A stretch of DNA of 64,000 bases from positions 1,240,001 to 1,304,000 of the forward strand of contig NZ_JAZAPB010000001.1 in the NCBI RefSeq assembly GCF_036321025.1, written 5' to 3'. The notes below the pieces were generated by a model that saw only the letters and a list, made by a program, of their open reading frames with translations, was not told the origin of the DNA and did no database searches. The stretch comes from Alteraurantiacibacter hainanensis (GTDB lineage: Bacteria > Pseudomonadota > Alphaproteobacteria > Sphingomonadales > Sphingomonadaceae). Both the position numbers and the translations under genes were made by a program. Shown in pieces: positions 27,006 through 35,287 of the stretch (positions are counted from its first letter, which is position 1; every line of letters begins with the position of its first letter).

Positions 27006-28264
27006 GCGTGCGCGACGGCGGCCGGCTTTCGATCTGGCAGGCGGCCTATGTCATCGCCCGGCGCGATTTCACCGCCATCCTGTTCAGCCGCGCCTTCATC
27101 TTCTTCCTGCTCGGCCCGCTGTTCCCCGTCTTCGTCATGGCACTGGCCGGCGGAGTCGGAGCGCAGGTGCAGTCGGAAGCATCGGCGGCGGACGTCGGCA
27201 TCGCCATGGAATCGCGGTACGTCGACGAGATGCTGAACGCGCAGGACGAGGCGCGGCGACTTCTCGGCCCGGCAGTGCCGCGCATGGTGGAACTGAAACG
27301 CCTGTCGCCCGGCGAGGACTTCGATTCCGCCGCCTATCTGGAGAACCGCGAAGGCAGTCTTGCCGCGATCGTCAGCGGGACGCCCCAGGCACCGGAGCTC
27401 GCGGCCACGCCGGGGCGGCTGGCACGCTGGGAGGGGATGATCTCCTTCATCGCGGCGCAGGCAGCAAATCCCGGCGCCCAGAGCTATCCGCCGGTCTCCA
27501 CCACCATCGTCGAAACCAGCGGCGCGTCGCAGAATTCGCAGCGCCTGCGCACTGCGCAGGGAGGGCAGCTGCTGCTGTTCCTGCTGATCATGCTGCTGGC
27601 GAGCATGGTGCTTTCGAACCTGGTGGAGGAGAAGGGCAACAAGATCATCGAGATCCTGGCCGCTGCCGTGCCGATGGACGCGGTGTTCCTGGGCAAGCTG
27701 TTCGCCATGCTGGCAATCTCGGTCGTCGGTATCGCGGTGTGGGGCAGCGCCGGGTTTGCCGTGCTGACGGCGGGCGGCATCTCGCTTTCGGACTATGCCA
27801 ATCCGGGGGTGGGCTGGCCGATGTTCTTCCTGCTCTTCGCCGCATATTTCGGCATGGGCTACCTGATCCTGGGCTCGATCTTCCTCGCCGTGGGTTCGCT
27901 CGCCACCACGGTGCGCGAAGTGCAGACGCTGTCGATGCCCGCCACCATGTTCCAGATCCTGGTGTTCTTCTTCGCCAGCCTGGCTGTAACCGACAGGGGG
28001 GGATGGCTCGAATACACGGCCATGGCATTCCCCCTTTCCTCGCCCTTTGCCATGGTGGCGCGCGCCGCGGTCGACGAGGCGCTGTGGCCGCATCTGCTGG
28101 CCCTGGCCTGGCAGGCGCTGTGCGTCGCCCTGTTCGTGAAGGCGGGCGCAGGCCTGTTCCGCAGGCGCGTGATGAAATCCGGCCCGCGCACGAAGCGCCG
28201 GTCGCTCCCGCTGACGAAGGTGCTGGGTGGAATGTTCAGGAACGGTTCCAATCCAGCCGCATAG
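27002..28264 (+). CDS. ABC-2 type permease (NatB-like)
   Basis: 420 aa with the ABC-2 layout: an N-terminal membrane helix (about residues 25-50), a periplasmic domain of about 140 residues, then a five-helix core containing VEEKGNKIIEILAAAVPMDA, the amphipathic coupling segment typical of NatB. With the preceding ATPase it should form an inner-membrane exporter. It is coupled to natA-like by ATGA overlap; msrB begins 10 bp after its stop and may be on the same transcript. Substrate unknown. Confidence 0.88.
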   Translation: MSVRDGGRLSIWQAAYVIARRDFTAILFSRAFIFFLLGPLFPVFVMALAGGVGAQVQSEASAADVGIAMESRYVDEMLNAQDEARRLLGPAVPRMVELKRLSPGEDFDSAAYLENREGSLAAIVSGTPQAPELAATPGRLARWEGMISFIAAQAANPGAQSYPPVSTTIVETSGASQNSQRLRTAQGGQLLLFLLIMLLASMVLSNLVEEKGNKIIEILAAAVPMDAVFLGKLFAMLAISVVGIAVWGSAGFAVLTAGGISLSDYANPGVGWPMFFLLFAAYFGMGYLILGSIFLAVGSLATTVREVQTLSMPATMFQILVFFFASLAVTDRGGWLEYTAMAFPLSSPFAMVARAAVDEALWPHLLALAWQALCVALFVKAGAGLFRRRVMKSGPRTKRRSLPLTKVLGGMFRNGSNPAA

Positions 28265-28274
28265 AAGAGATGTC

Positions 28275-28775
28275 ATGACCAACAACACGACCACCCGCCG
28301 ATCGGCTCTCGCCTGGCTCGGGGCCGGCGCGTCCATCCCCGTTCTGGCCGCCTGCGGAGGCAGCGAAGCCCGCGCGCAGCAGAATTTCCCCGTCTCCTAT
28401 TCCGAGGCCGAATGGCGCCAGCGCCTGACCGCGCAGGAATTCCGCATCCTGCGCGAGGAAGGCACGGAACGTGCCTACACCTCCCCGCTCAACGACGAGA
28501 AGCGCACCGGCGTCTATCACTGCGCGGGTTGCGGCAATCGCCTGTTCTCCAGCGCGCACAAGTACGACAGCGGCACCGGCTGGCCCAGTTTCTGGCGTGC
28601 GATCGACGATGGCGCCGTGGGCTATTCCACGGACCGGAAGCTGGGCTACGCGCGGACGGAAGAGCACTGCGCGGACTGCGGCGGACACCTGGGCCACCGC
28701 TTCGACGACGGGCCGGAACCGACCGGCCACCGCCACTGCATCAACGGCGTGGCGCTGGATTTCCGCCCGGCCTAG
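28275..28775 (+). CDS. msrB: Exported peptide-methionine (R)-S-oxide reductase
   Basis: 166 aa from the ATG at 28275. The N-terminus has a twin-arginine (Arg8-Arg9 in TTTRRSALAW) and a hydrophobic stretch ending in VLAAC, so it looks like a Tat-exported lipoprotein with Cys27 lipidated. The MsrB fold follows, with both zinc pairs (CAGCG and CADCG), GTGWPSF and the catalytic Cys155 in GHRHCINGVALDF. It repairs methionine-R-sulfoxide in envelope proteins. Its stop shares CTAG (28772-28775) with the convergent GT-C gene. Together with the exported MsrA at 60 kb it makes a periplasmic pair. Confidence 0.92.
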   Translation: MTNNTTTRRSALAWLGAGASIPVLAACGGSEARAQQNFPVSYSEAEWRQRLTAQEFRILREEGTERAYTSPLNDEKRTGVYHCAGCGNRLFSSAHKYDSGTGWPSFWRAIDDGAVGYSTDRKLGYARTEEHCADCGGHLGHRFDDGPEPTGHRHCINGVALDFRPA

Positions 28776-30514
28776 TCGGCTACCCTGAAAATCCTCAGCG
28801 CGTCGGCGGCGTCGCCCCCGACCGGCTCCAGCCACGCGGGCGGTGCCTGCGATAGCAGTGCGTTGGCGAAGTTGTCAGGCGAGGCCGTGCGATAGAGCGC
28901 CACGTCCGACGCCGCGCCGCAGATCGCGACATAGTCGGCCTCGTGCGCGGCAACGGTTGCGCGAGCGGTCTCTACCGATCCCGTGAAAGCGCGGATGACA
29001 TCCACCATCGGCAACTGGTTGCGATGATAGCTGGCGGCCACGATCGCGTGATCGGTCCTGCCGAGGATTTCCGGCCCGGCGTCGAGAGGCGCGAAGACCT
29101 TGCCCGCAGGCAGTGCCGCCAGCCGTGAATAGTCGCATTCTCCCGGCTCGAGCAGGGCGAGTGTCTCTGGCGTCATGGTGGCCATGGGGAATTGCCGGTC
29201 CAGCGGTTTGGCAAAGGCGCTGGCGAACATCGGCGTCGTCAGGCCGACGGCGGCCAGCGTTGCCAGCACGCGCGGCACGGGGGCTGCCAGTGCGCGCGCT
29301 TTCGGCAGGAACTCCGCCATCAGCAGCGCGGCAAAGGGGATTGCCAGGAGCTGCGCGACGAGGCCCGCCCGCATCACCAGAAGAGAGTATCCTCCCGCGG
29401 CGAGCGCGAACAGGAACAGCATGGTGCAGGCCAGCGCGCGGCCATGGTGGAAATATCCGGTGGAATGCGCCCGCCACCAGCCGGCCACGATGATCCCCAC
29501 GGTCCAGAGCAGCGCCAGCGCCACTGAAACGGGCTGTCTCCAGATCGGCAGCCCTTCGGTGATGTAGCCGTGCCAGTAGGTCTGCAGGACAGGGTCCAGT
29601 TCGGCCATCGGATTGGTGGCGCATGGCCCCAGCAGCGCGGTCGCCAGTTGCAGGCAGACGAGACCCATCGCGGCCAGTGCGACGACGCGGCCCTGCACCC
29701 TGTCCTGCCAGGGAAGGAACGGGATGGCGGCGGCGATGATCGCCGCCGCGGCGAAAGTCAGGATATGCCCGGGCAGCAGCACGTCGCAGTAGGGCGTGCC
29801 CAGCGGCCCGCGCGTCGCATAGGAAAGCGCGGCGGAACCGAGGGCCAGGGCTCCCAGGAACCACGGCAGTAGCGTCCGCTCGCCGAACCAGTAGCGAACG
29901 CCGTAGAGTCCGGCGAGCACTGCCACCAGGGGCAGGCCTTCGAGCGAGATCACCACCCATGCCGCCGCACACAGCCCGCAGGCGAGCGCGCTCCACCGGC
30001 TGTCGCGGATCAGCAGCGCTGCGCACACCACCGCGAGCACCGCCTGGGGCGCGTGGTGATCGATGCTCATGGGGGCGAAGTTGCCCGGCAGCAGCGGGAA
30101 CAGCGGCAGAATGACGAGTCCGAAGGCGAAGGCCAGCGGGGCGAAGTCCAGCCGCAGCATGATCGCGCGCAGGGCGAACAGCGCCGGCAGGAGCCACAGT
30201 AGCGGCACCAGAGCCATCGCGGCCGTCTCGCCGAATACGAGCATCAATGCTGCCAGTGGCAGGTCCACCAGTCTCGACCAGTGCATCGAGAAGCCCTCGG
30301 GCGGGTTCATCCGGTATTGGGTGACATCCCAGAACGCCTGCCCGTCCAGCCAGGCGCGCACCTGCAACAGGCGCGTCCAGTCATCCTGGCCTACCGGGTC
30401 CCAGCCCAGCAGCGGCTGGATGGCAAGGCGCACGGTGCAGTAGGCCAGCCATACGGCCAGCACCGCCCAGGGCGTGCGCACGAACGCACGCCAGTCTTTC
30501 CCCCCGATCGTCAT
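28772..30514 (-). CDS. Polytopic GT-C membrane protein, STT3/AglB-like
   Basis: 580 aa with about 11-13 membrane helices and a C-terminal soluble part of about 130 residues. The first external loop has GQDDWTRLLQVRAW (about 43-55), with the acidic pair expected of GT-C catalytic loops. PPEGFSMHWSRLVDLPL follows (about 71-87), and SIDHH lies near residue 150, where STT3/AglB proteins carry a DHH-type segment. I infer an oligosaccharyl- or glycosyltransferase-type enzyme using a lipid-linked donor. I see no WWDYG motif in the C-terminal part, so it is not a canonical oligosaccharyltransferase. It is third in an operon after the flavoprotein and GtrA-like genes (12-bp gap). Confidence 0.7.
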   Translation of the reverse strand: MTIGGKDWRAFVRTPWAVLAVWLAYCTVRLAIQPLLGWDPVGQDDWTRLLQVRAWLDGQAFWDVTQYRMNPPEGFSMHWSRLVDLPLAALMLVFGETAAMALVPLLWLLPALFALRAIMLRLDFAPLAFAFGLVILPLFPLLPGNFAPMSIDHHAPQAVLAVVCAALLIRDSRWSALACGLCAAAWVVISLEGLPLVAVLAGLYGVRYWFGERTLLPWFLGALALGSAALSYATRGPLGTPYCDVLLPGHILTFAAAAIIAAAIPFLPWQDRVQGRVVALAAMGLVCLQLATALLGPCATNPMAELDPVLQTYWHGYITEGLPIWRQPVSVALALLWTVGIIVAGWWRAHSTGYFHHGRALACTMLFLFALAAGGYSLLVMRAGLVAQLLAIPFAALLMAEFLPKARALAAPVPRVLATLAAVGLTTPMFASAFAKPLDRQFPMATMTPETLALLEPGECDYSRLAALPAGKVFAPLDAGPEILGRTDHAIVAASYHRNQLPMVDVIRAFTGSVETARATVAAHEADYVAICGAASDVALYRTASPDNFANALLSQAPPAWLEPVGGDAADALRIFRVAD

Positions 30515-30526
30515 CGGAGGCGAGCC

Positions 30527-30928
30527 TTAACGGAAAACCACGCGGCTGCGTAGAAGCCATGTGGCGGTGAAGCTGACGGCGATGGCCACCAGCTTGGCAA
30601 GGCGCGGATCGAAGCCGCTGACATCGCCCGCCCACACGATGGCGGTGGTGAGGCCAAGGCCCACCAGCGCGGATACGACGAACAGCGCCTTTTGCCGGGT
30701 GCGGGCCATGCCCTCGTGCGCCACGTTGCCCACGAACACCGCGCGGCTGCTCATCAGCCAGTGCGCGCCGATACCCAGGCAATAGCCCACGGCGGAAGCG
30801 CCGGCGGCCCACATGCCCAGCGACAGGAGGGCGAGGAAGGTGCCCATGTCCACGGCCAGCGCGCCAACGCTGGCAAGGAGGTAGCGCACCAGCCGCGTAT
30901 CGATCATGCGCATGAATACGGCAGGCAT
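30527..30928 (-). CDS. GtrA family membrane protein
   Basis: 133 aa from the ATG at 30926-30928 (MPAVFMRMIDTRLVRYLLAS); a longer start would overlap the upstream gene. Four hydrophobic helices and the LVRYLLASVGALAVDMGTF and FTATWLLRSRVVF segments match the GtrA family. GtrA-type proteins are thought to flip undecaprenyl-phosphate-linked sugars to the periplasmic side of the inner membrane. It starts 4 bp after the flavoprotein stop and is followed 12 bp later by the STT3-like gene, so a lipid-linked sugar could be flipped by this protein and used by its neighbour. No GtrB-type glycosyltransferase is adjacent. Confidence 0.82.
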   Translation of the reverse strand: MPAVFMRMIDTRLVRYLLASVGALAVDMGTFLALLSLGMWAAGASAVGYCLGIGAHWLMSSRAVFVGNVAHEGMARTRQKALFVVSALVGLGLTTAIVWAGDVSGFDPRLAKLVAIAVSFTATWLLRSRVVFR

Positions 30929-30932
30929 GGGG

Positions 30933-32564
30933 TCAGGCCGCCTTCCGGTCCTTCGCGGAAACACGCTCCGGCACGTCGCGCACCGACGAAAGCGCAGCCG
31001 CCTGGTCCTCGCTCACCGGCTTGCGGCCTTCGGGCAGCGCCTTTTCCGCGCCCTCGTCGCCCGCCTCGTGGTATTCGGCGTCTTCGTTCACGCACCATGT
31101 GTCGTAGATCTTTTCGCCCGCCAGGATGTTCTCCACCGTCAGCATGGCGGTCATCATGGCGTGGTCCTGATTGTTGTAGCGGTGCATTCCGTTGCGTCCC
31201 ACCAGGTGCAGGGACGGATGCTTTTCCTCCAGCTCGCGGCGCATGGCGTCGACGTTGGCGGCATAGTCCTCGTCGTAGACGGGATAGGCCTTCTCCTGCC
31301 TGACGACCGCGCCGCCGATCACCTTTTCAGGCGCGACGAGACCGAGGATGTCCATCTCGCGCTTGGCCAGTTCGACAAGGTCGTCGTCGTCCATCGACCA
31401 CAGGCCGTCGCCTTCGAAGCAGAAGTATTCCAGACCCACGCAGGCCACGTCCTGGTCGGGCACCATCTCGGGCGACCAGCTGCGGAAGTTCTGCACGCGG
31501 CCGACCTGCACCTTGGAATCGTGGATGTAGATCCAGTTGTCGGGAAACAGGTCTTCGCTGCGGATCATCAGCGCCACGGTCAGGAAATCGCGGTACTTGA
31601 GGTTGCTGGCGTTGAGCGTCGTCTCCGGCAGCGGGTGCATGCGCGCGGCCAGCTGACGCATCGGGGCGGAACTGATCGCATCCTTCGCGCGGATCGTGAT
31701 TTCGCTGCCGTCCTCTGCGCTGGCCGTCATGCGCCAGCCGCCTTCGCCGTCGCTGGCGAGCCGCTTCAGCGCGTGGCCCATGATGACCTGGCCCTTGCCG
31801 GTCGCCACGATCCTGTCGCGCGCGGCTTCCCACATCATGCCGGGGCCAAGGCGCGGATAGCGGAAGGTTTCCAGCAGGGTCTTGGCCTGCTTGCCGCTGC
31901 CATCGTTCAGCTTGTTGAGACCGAACGAGCGTTTCAGCCCGTCGACCACCGCGCCCCACAGCGACAGGCCCTTGATACGCTGCGCCGCCCAGTCGGCGCT
32001 CATCTCGTCACAGGGCATGCCCCACACCTTCTCGGTGTAGGTCTTGAAGAAGATGGAATAGAGCTTCCTGCCGAACTGGTTGCTGGTCCAGTCCTCGAAA
32101 CTGCGGATATCGCGATTGGGAAAGGCCCTGGCCTTGAGGTAGCTCGCCATGCACAGGGTGGAGCGCCACAGGCCCAGGTTGCGCAGCGCCTCGAAGGCGC
32201 GCAGCGGGTAGGAGTAGAACTTGCCCTCGTAATAGATGCGGCTCATGCGCGGGCGCTGGATGAAGTCGTCGGGCAGGATCTCGTTCCACAGGTCCACCAC
32301 CTGCTGGCTTTTCGAGAAGAAGCGGTGGCCGCCGATATCGAAGCGATAGCCCTCGTGCTCCACCGTGCGGCTGATGCCGCCCACGTAGGTTGCGTCCTTC
32401 TCGATGATGGCGACGGACTTGCCCTGCTTCGTCAGCAGGTAACCCGCCGTCAAACCTGCCGGGCCCGCACCGATGATGGCCACGTCGACGATGATGTCGC
32501 CTGCCCCAAACTCCGCGCCTGTATCCGCCGCAGAATTCGCGTCGCAAGCCTTTGGATCGTGCAT
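30933..32564 (-). CDS. NAD(P)/FAD-dependent oxidoreductase, UDP-galactopyranose-mutase-like
   Basis: 543 aa. The dinucleotide-binding motif IIGAGPAGLTAGYLL (about 30-44) is followed by GGISRTVEHEGYRFDIGGHR, a hallmark of the amine-oxidase/UDP-galactopyranose-mutase superfamily. The region FSKSQQVVDLW and the YTEKVWGMPCDEMSADWAAQ segment match a subgroup commonly found beside GtrA and glycosyltransferase genes (by recall). Its reaction is not established; modification of a nucleotide or lipid-linked sugar is the natural guess from context. It is first of the three-gene operon and 90 bp downstream of the PilZ gene on the same strand. Confidence 0.82.
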   Translation of the reverse strand: MHDPKACDANSAADTGAEFGAGDIIVDVAIIGAGPAGLTAGYLLTKQGKSVAIIEKDATYVGGISRTVEHEGYRFDIGGHRFFSKSQQVVDLWNEILPDDFIQRPRMSRIYYEGKFYSYPLRAFEALRNLGLWRSTLCMASYLKARAFPNRDIRSFEDWTSNQFGRKLYSIFFKTYTEKVWGMPCDEMSADWAAQRIKGLSLWGAVVDGLKRSFGLNKLNDGSGKQAKTLLETFRYPRLGPGMMWEAARDRIVATGKGQVIMGHALKRLASDGEGGWRMTASAEDGSEITIRAKDAISSAPMRQLAARMHPLPETTLNASNLKYRDFLTVALMIRSEDLFPDNWIYIHDSKVQVGRVQNFRSWSPEMVPDQDVACVGLEYFCFEGDGLWSMDDDDLVELAKREMDILGLVAPEKVIGGAVVRQEKAYPVYDEDYAANVDAMRRELEEKHPSLHLVGRNGMHRYNNQDHAMMTAMLTVENILAGEKIYDTWCVNEDAEYHEAGDEGAEKALPEGRKPVSEDQAAALSSVRDVPERVSAKDRKAA

Positions 32565-32654
32565 GAATGCCCCCGGTTTTTCGTCCTCACCGGGAGTGAA
32601 GGAAAATGGTTATGAGGCAGTTAACGCGGGCTTCCCGGATCGCCGGGATCCCGG

Positions 32655-33284
32655 CTAGGCAGTGCCCTGCAGCTCGGCCGCGATCCGGGCGAATTCGCCG
32701 TACTGGTAGGTGTTCTCGAAAATCAGCCCGCAACTGCCCTGCTTGCGCCAGCGCACCTTGGCCAGAGTGGGTGGAAGCCCGCGCGCAGAAACCTTCACGC
32801 GTTCATCGAGGGCGAAGCGGCACGAACAGGTGATCTTGGCACCCTGCTGCGACAGGTCGGTGAACTCGACCATCTCGATGCGGCCATCGCTCGTTTCCAC
32901 CTGTGCGGGGGCGGCAACGTTGAGCCTGATCGCGCGCTTGGCGAAGCGGCTGGGACTTTCGATGATGCGCCCGATGTCGGCAGCTTCCATGAAGCGAAAG
33001 CCGGCCCGGTCCTTCTCCTGCCATATCAGTTCGACCGCGTGGCGATCGCCGTTCTGCAGCTCCACCGTCATGAAGGCCGGTTCGGGAAGCGGGTGGAATA
33101 GCCGGGCACTGATGCCCGTTTCGGACGCGTCGCGGATCACGCAGAGGAATTCCCCCGCCTCGCTGATCAGCTTCGCGGCGCGGATAAGCAGCGTGTAGCG
33201 TTGCGAGTCACGCTGTTCACGCGTGACCCCGGCGGCAAAGTCGGCGCTGTTCGGCGTTTCGCCGTATTTCAAGGCGTTTTGCAT
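32655..33284 (-). CDS. Tandem PilZ-domain protein
   Basis: 209 aa from the ATG at 33282-33284, which has GGGGA upstream. Two PilZ domains are visible. The first has RDSQR (25-29) and DASETG (52-57); the second has RFAKR (113-117) and DLSQQG (143-148). Both satisfy the RxxxR plus [D/N]xSxxG pattern for cyclic-di-GMP binding. It is probably a cyclic-di-GMP receptor acting on motility, surface polysaccharide or the glycan-type operon directly downstream. No diguanylate cyclase or flagellar gene is in the window. Confidence 0.85.
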   Translation of the reverse strand: MQNALKYGETPNSADFAAGVTREQRDSQRYTLLIRAAKLISEAGEFLCVIRDASETGISARLFHPLPEPAFMTVELQNGDRHAVELIWQEKDRAGFRFMEAADIGRIIESPSRFAKRAIRLNVAAPAQVETSDGRIEMVEFTDLSQQGAKITCSCRFALDERVKVSARGLPPTLAKVRWRKQGSCGLIFENTYQYGEFARIAAELQGTA

Positions 33285-33432
33285 GCGATCCCCAGCTTGC
33301 GGGACGGGCCGGAGCGACCAAGTCCCTGATTGACAAGCCATACACCTATTCAAGTCTTCTTACGGTTCTTACCGTCCCCGAATAGGCGTTTTCCTACGGT
33401 CATTGGTTAACCGCTCGGTCACGCATGAGATC

Positions 33433-33518
33433 TGGTGCGGGCGGCGGGACTCGAACCCGCACGTCTCAAGGGACAGGGGATTTTAAGTCCCCGGCGTCTA
33501 CCATTCCGCCACGCCCGC
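33433..33518 (-). tRNA. tRNA-Leu (anticodon UAA)
   Basis: A full cloverleaf on the minus strand. The acceptor stem GCGGGCG (33512-33518) pairs with CGCCCGC (33437-33443), followed by discriminator A and a genome-encoded CCA (33433-33435). The anticodon stem GGGGA/TCCCC encloses the loop CTTAAAA, giving UAA. The variable arm is long, as expected of a class II tRNA-Leu, and the T arm has GCGGG-TTCGAGT-CCCGC. It reads UUA and UUG, rare codons in this high-GC genome. Confidence 0.96.
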
Positions 33519-33595
33519 ACCTCTGCCGCTGCCTAGCCGCTGCGGCGCCTGCTTGCCAATTGGCTCTTGCGTTTCACCCCCCGCCTCGCGCACTG

Positions 33596-33607
33596 TAACA
33601 ATCGTTA
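33596..33607. promoter_or_regulatory. TAAC-N4-GTTA palindrome before the GMC operon
   Basis: TAACAATCGTTA, with arms TAAC and GTTA, ends exactly where the ribosome binding site GGGAGAGG of the GMC gene begins (ATG 19 bp further on). An almost identical palindrome lies before the opposing nine-gene operon at 45431. Short palindromes of this shape are typical of TetR-family operators. A repressor bound here would block transcription start or early elongation. The role is inferred from position and recurrence only. Confidence 0.5.
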
Positions 33608-33626
33608 GGGAGAGGCGCCGCACACA

Positions 33627-35276
33627 ATGAGCGCAGGGGAATTCGATTTCGTCGTGATCGGCGCCGGCTCTTCCGGCGCGGCCCTGGCCGCACGGCTGGG
33701 AGAGGACGAGACTAGCACCACCTGCGTGCTGGAAGCCGGCGGGCCGGACCACCACCCCTTCATCCACATTCCCAGCTTCGTTGCCGCGGCCATCGGTCGC
33801 GAGGAAACGAACTGGCGGTTTGCCACGGTGCCGCAGGCGGGCATGGCCGGGCGAGAGATCCCGGTTCCGCGCGGGCGCGTGATCGGCGGATCGGGCGCGA
33901 TCAACGGCATGGTCTATTTCCGCGGCCATCCCACCGATTACGACGACTGGTCGGACATGGGCTGCGAGGGCTGGTCGTACCGCGAGGTGCTGCCCTACTT
34001 CACCCGGACCGAGCACAACGAGGATTACGAGGGCAGCGTCTTCCACGGCAAGGACGGGCCGATCAACGTCAAGCTGGTGGAGAACCCAAACCCGCTCAAC
34101 TACGCCTTCATGCACGCGCTGGATTCGCTGCAATTCCCCGCCTGCCCCGATTTCAACGGGCCGGACCCGGAAGGCTACGGACGGCGGCAGGGCCTGATCC
34201 GCGACGGGCGGCGCGAAAGCACGGCCACCAACATGCTGAAGCCCGCGCTGAAACGCGGCAACATTCATGTGCAGACCCATGCGCGGGTGGCGCGCATCGT
34301 GGTGGAGGATGGCCGCGCCACCGGCGTGCAGATGGTGGACGGCAGCGTGATCCGCGCGCGGCGCGAAGTCGTGCTGAGCGCCGGCACGGTGCAGAGCCCG
34401 CATATCCTGATGCTGTCCGGCATCGGTCCGGCCGGACACCTGAAAGAGCACGGCATCGATGTGGTGCACGATCTGGAAGGCGTGGGCGGCAACTATCAGG
34501 ACCATGTCGCCAGCCCGATGCACATGGAGACAGACGATACCACCAGCTACGGCATCAGCTGGAAGGTACTGCCGCGCGATATTCTGCACGGCATCCAGTA
34601 CCTGCTGACGCGCAAAGGCCCGCTGGCGGGCAACGTGTTCGAAAGCGTCGCCTTCCTGCGCACCGATCCCGCGCTGGAGAAGCCGGACGTGCAGTTCGTG
34701 TTTCAGCCCGCCCGGCGGCTGACCAATCCGAAAATCCCCTTCCCGCTGGGTCACGGATACGCCATCAGCCCGGTGGCGCTCTATCCCAAGAGCCGGGGCA
34801 CGGTGCGACTGGGGTCGCCCGATCCCGCCGCCGCGCCATTGATCGATCCGCACCTGCTGGAGCATCCCGACGACATCAAGCCGCTGATCCGTGCGCTGAA
34901 GATTTCGCGCCAGGCCTTCGCCAGCCGGCCCTTCGCCAGGTACGAAGGCACCGAAGTCGCGCCGGGTCCGGAGGTCGAAAGCGACGAGGACCTCGACGCC
35001 TACATCCGCGAAACGGGCTATACGGTGCACCACCCGGTCGGCACCTGCCGTATGGGCGACCCCGGCGACGCGGAAACCGTCGTCGACCCGCACCTGAAGG
35101 TGAAGGGCATCGAGGGGCTGCGCGTGGCCGATGCCAGCGTGATGCCCAGGGTCGTCGGCGGCAACACCAACGCGCCGTGCGTGATGATAGCCGAGCGCTG
35201 CGCCGACTTCATCCTCGGCAAGCCGCCGATGCAGCCCGCGCAGCTGCCGCCCGAAAGCGTGGCGCGGTACAAGTAA
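33627..35276 (+). CDS. GMC family oxidoreductase (choline dehydrogenase-like)
   Basis: 549 aa. The FAD-binding motif VIGAGSSGAALAARL is at residues 10-24. The GMC signatures GRVIGGSGAINGMVY and GTVQSPHILMLSGIGP are present, and the catalytic histidine lies in VHHPVGTCRMG, followed by NTNAPCVMIAERCAD. The family oxidises primary or secondary alcohols to aldehydes or ketones. It has no signal peptide, so it should be cytoplasmic. It is first of the rightward operon GMC-MBL-MBL-dehydrogenase-small protein, with GGGAGAGG upstream and a palindrome immediately before that. The alcohol substrate is presumably the compound handled by the whole island. Confidence 0.9.
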   Translation: MSAGEFDFVVIGAGSSGAALAARLGEDETSTTCVLEAGGPDHHPFIHIPSFVAAAIGREETNWRFATVPQAGMAGREIPVPRGRVIGGSGAINGMVYFRGHPTDYDDWSDMGCEGWSYREVLPYFTRTEHNEDYEGSVFHGKDGPINVKLVENPNPLNYAFMHALDSLQFPACPDFNGPDPEGYGRRQGLIRDGRRESTATNMLKPALKRGNIHVQTHARVARIVVEDGRATGVQMVDGSVIRARREVVLSAGTVQSPHILMLSGIGPAGHLKEHGIDVVHDLEGVGGNYQDHVASPMHMETDDTTSYGISWKVLPRDILHGIQYLLTRKGPLAGNVFESVAFLRTDPALEKPDVQFVFQPARRLTNPKIPFPLGHGYAISPVALYPKSRGTVRLGSPDPAAAPLIDPHLLEHPDDIKPLIRALKISRQAFASRPFARYEGTEVAPGPEVESDEDLDAYIRETGYTVHHPVGTCRMGDPGDAETVVDPHLKVKGIEGLRVADASVMPRVVGGNTNAPCVMIAERCADFILGKPPMQPAQLPPESVARYK

Positions 35277-35287
35277 GGGAGAGGGAC

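Noticed and set aside
33433..33518. tRNA-Leu as the insertion site of the catabolic island
   Set aside because: Elements that use tRNA genes normally insert at the 3' end. Here the 3' end faces the PilZ gene, away from the island. No integrase and no second copy of the tRNA end was seen near ihfB.
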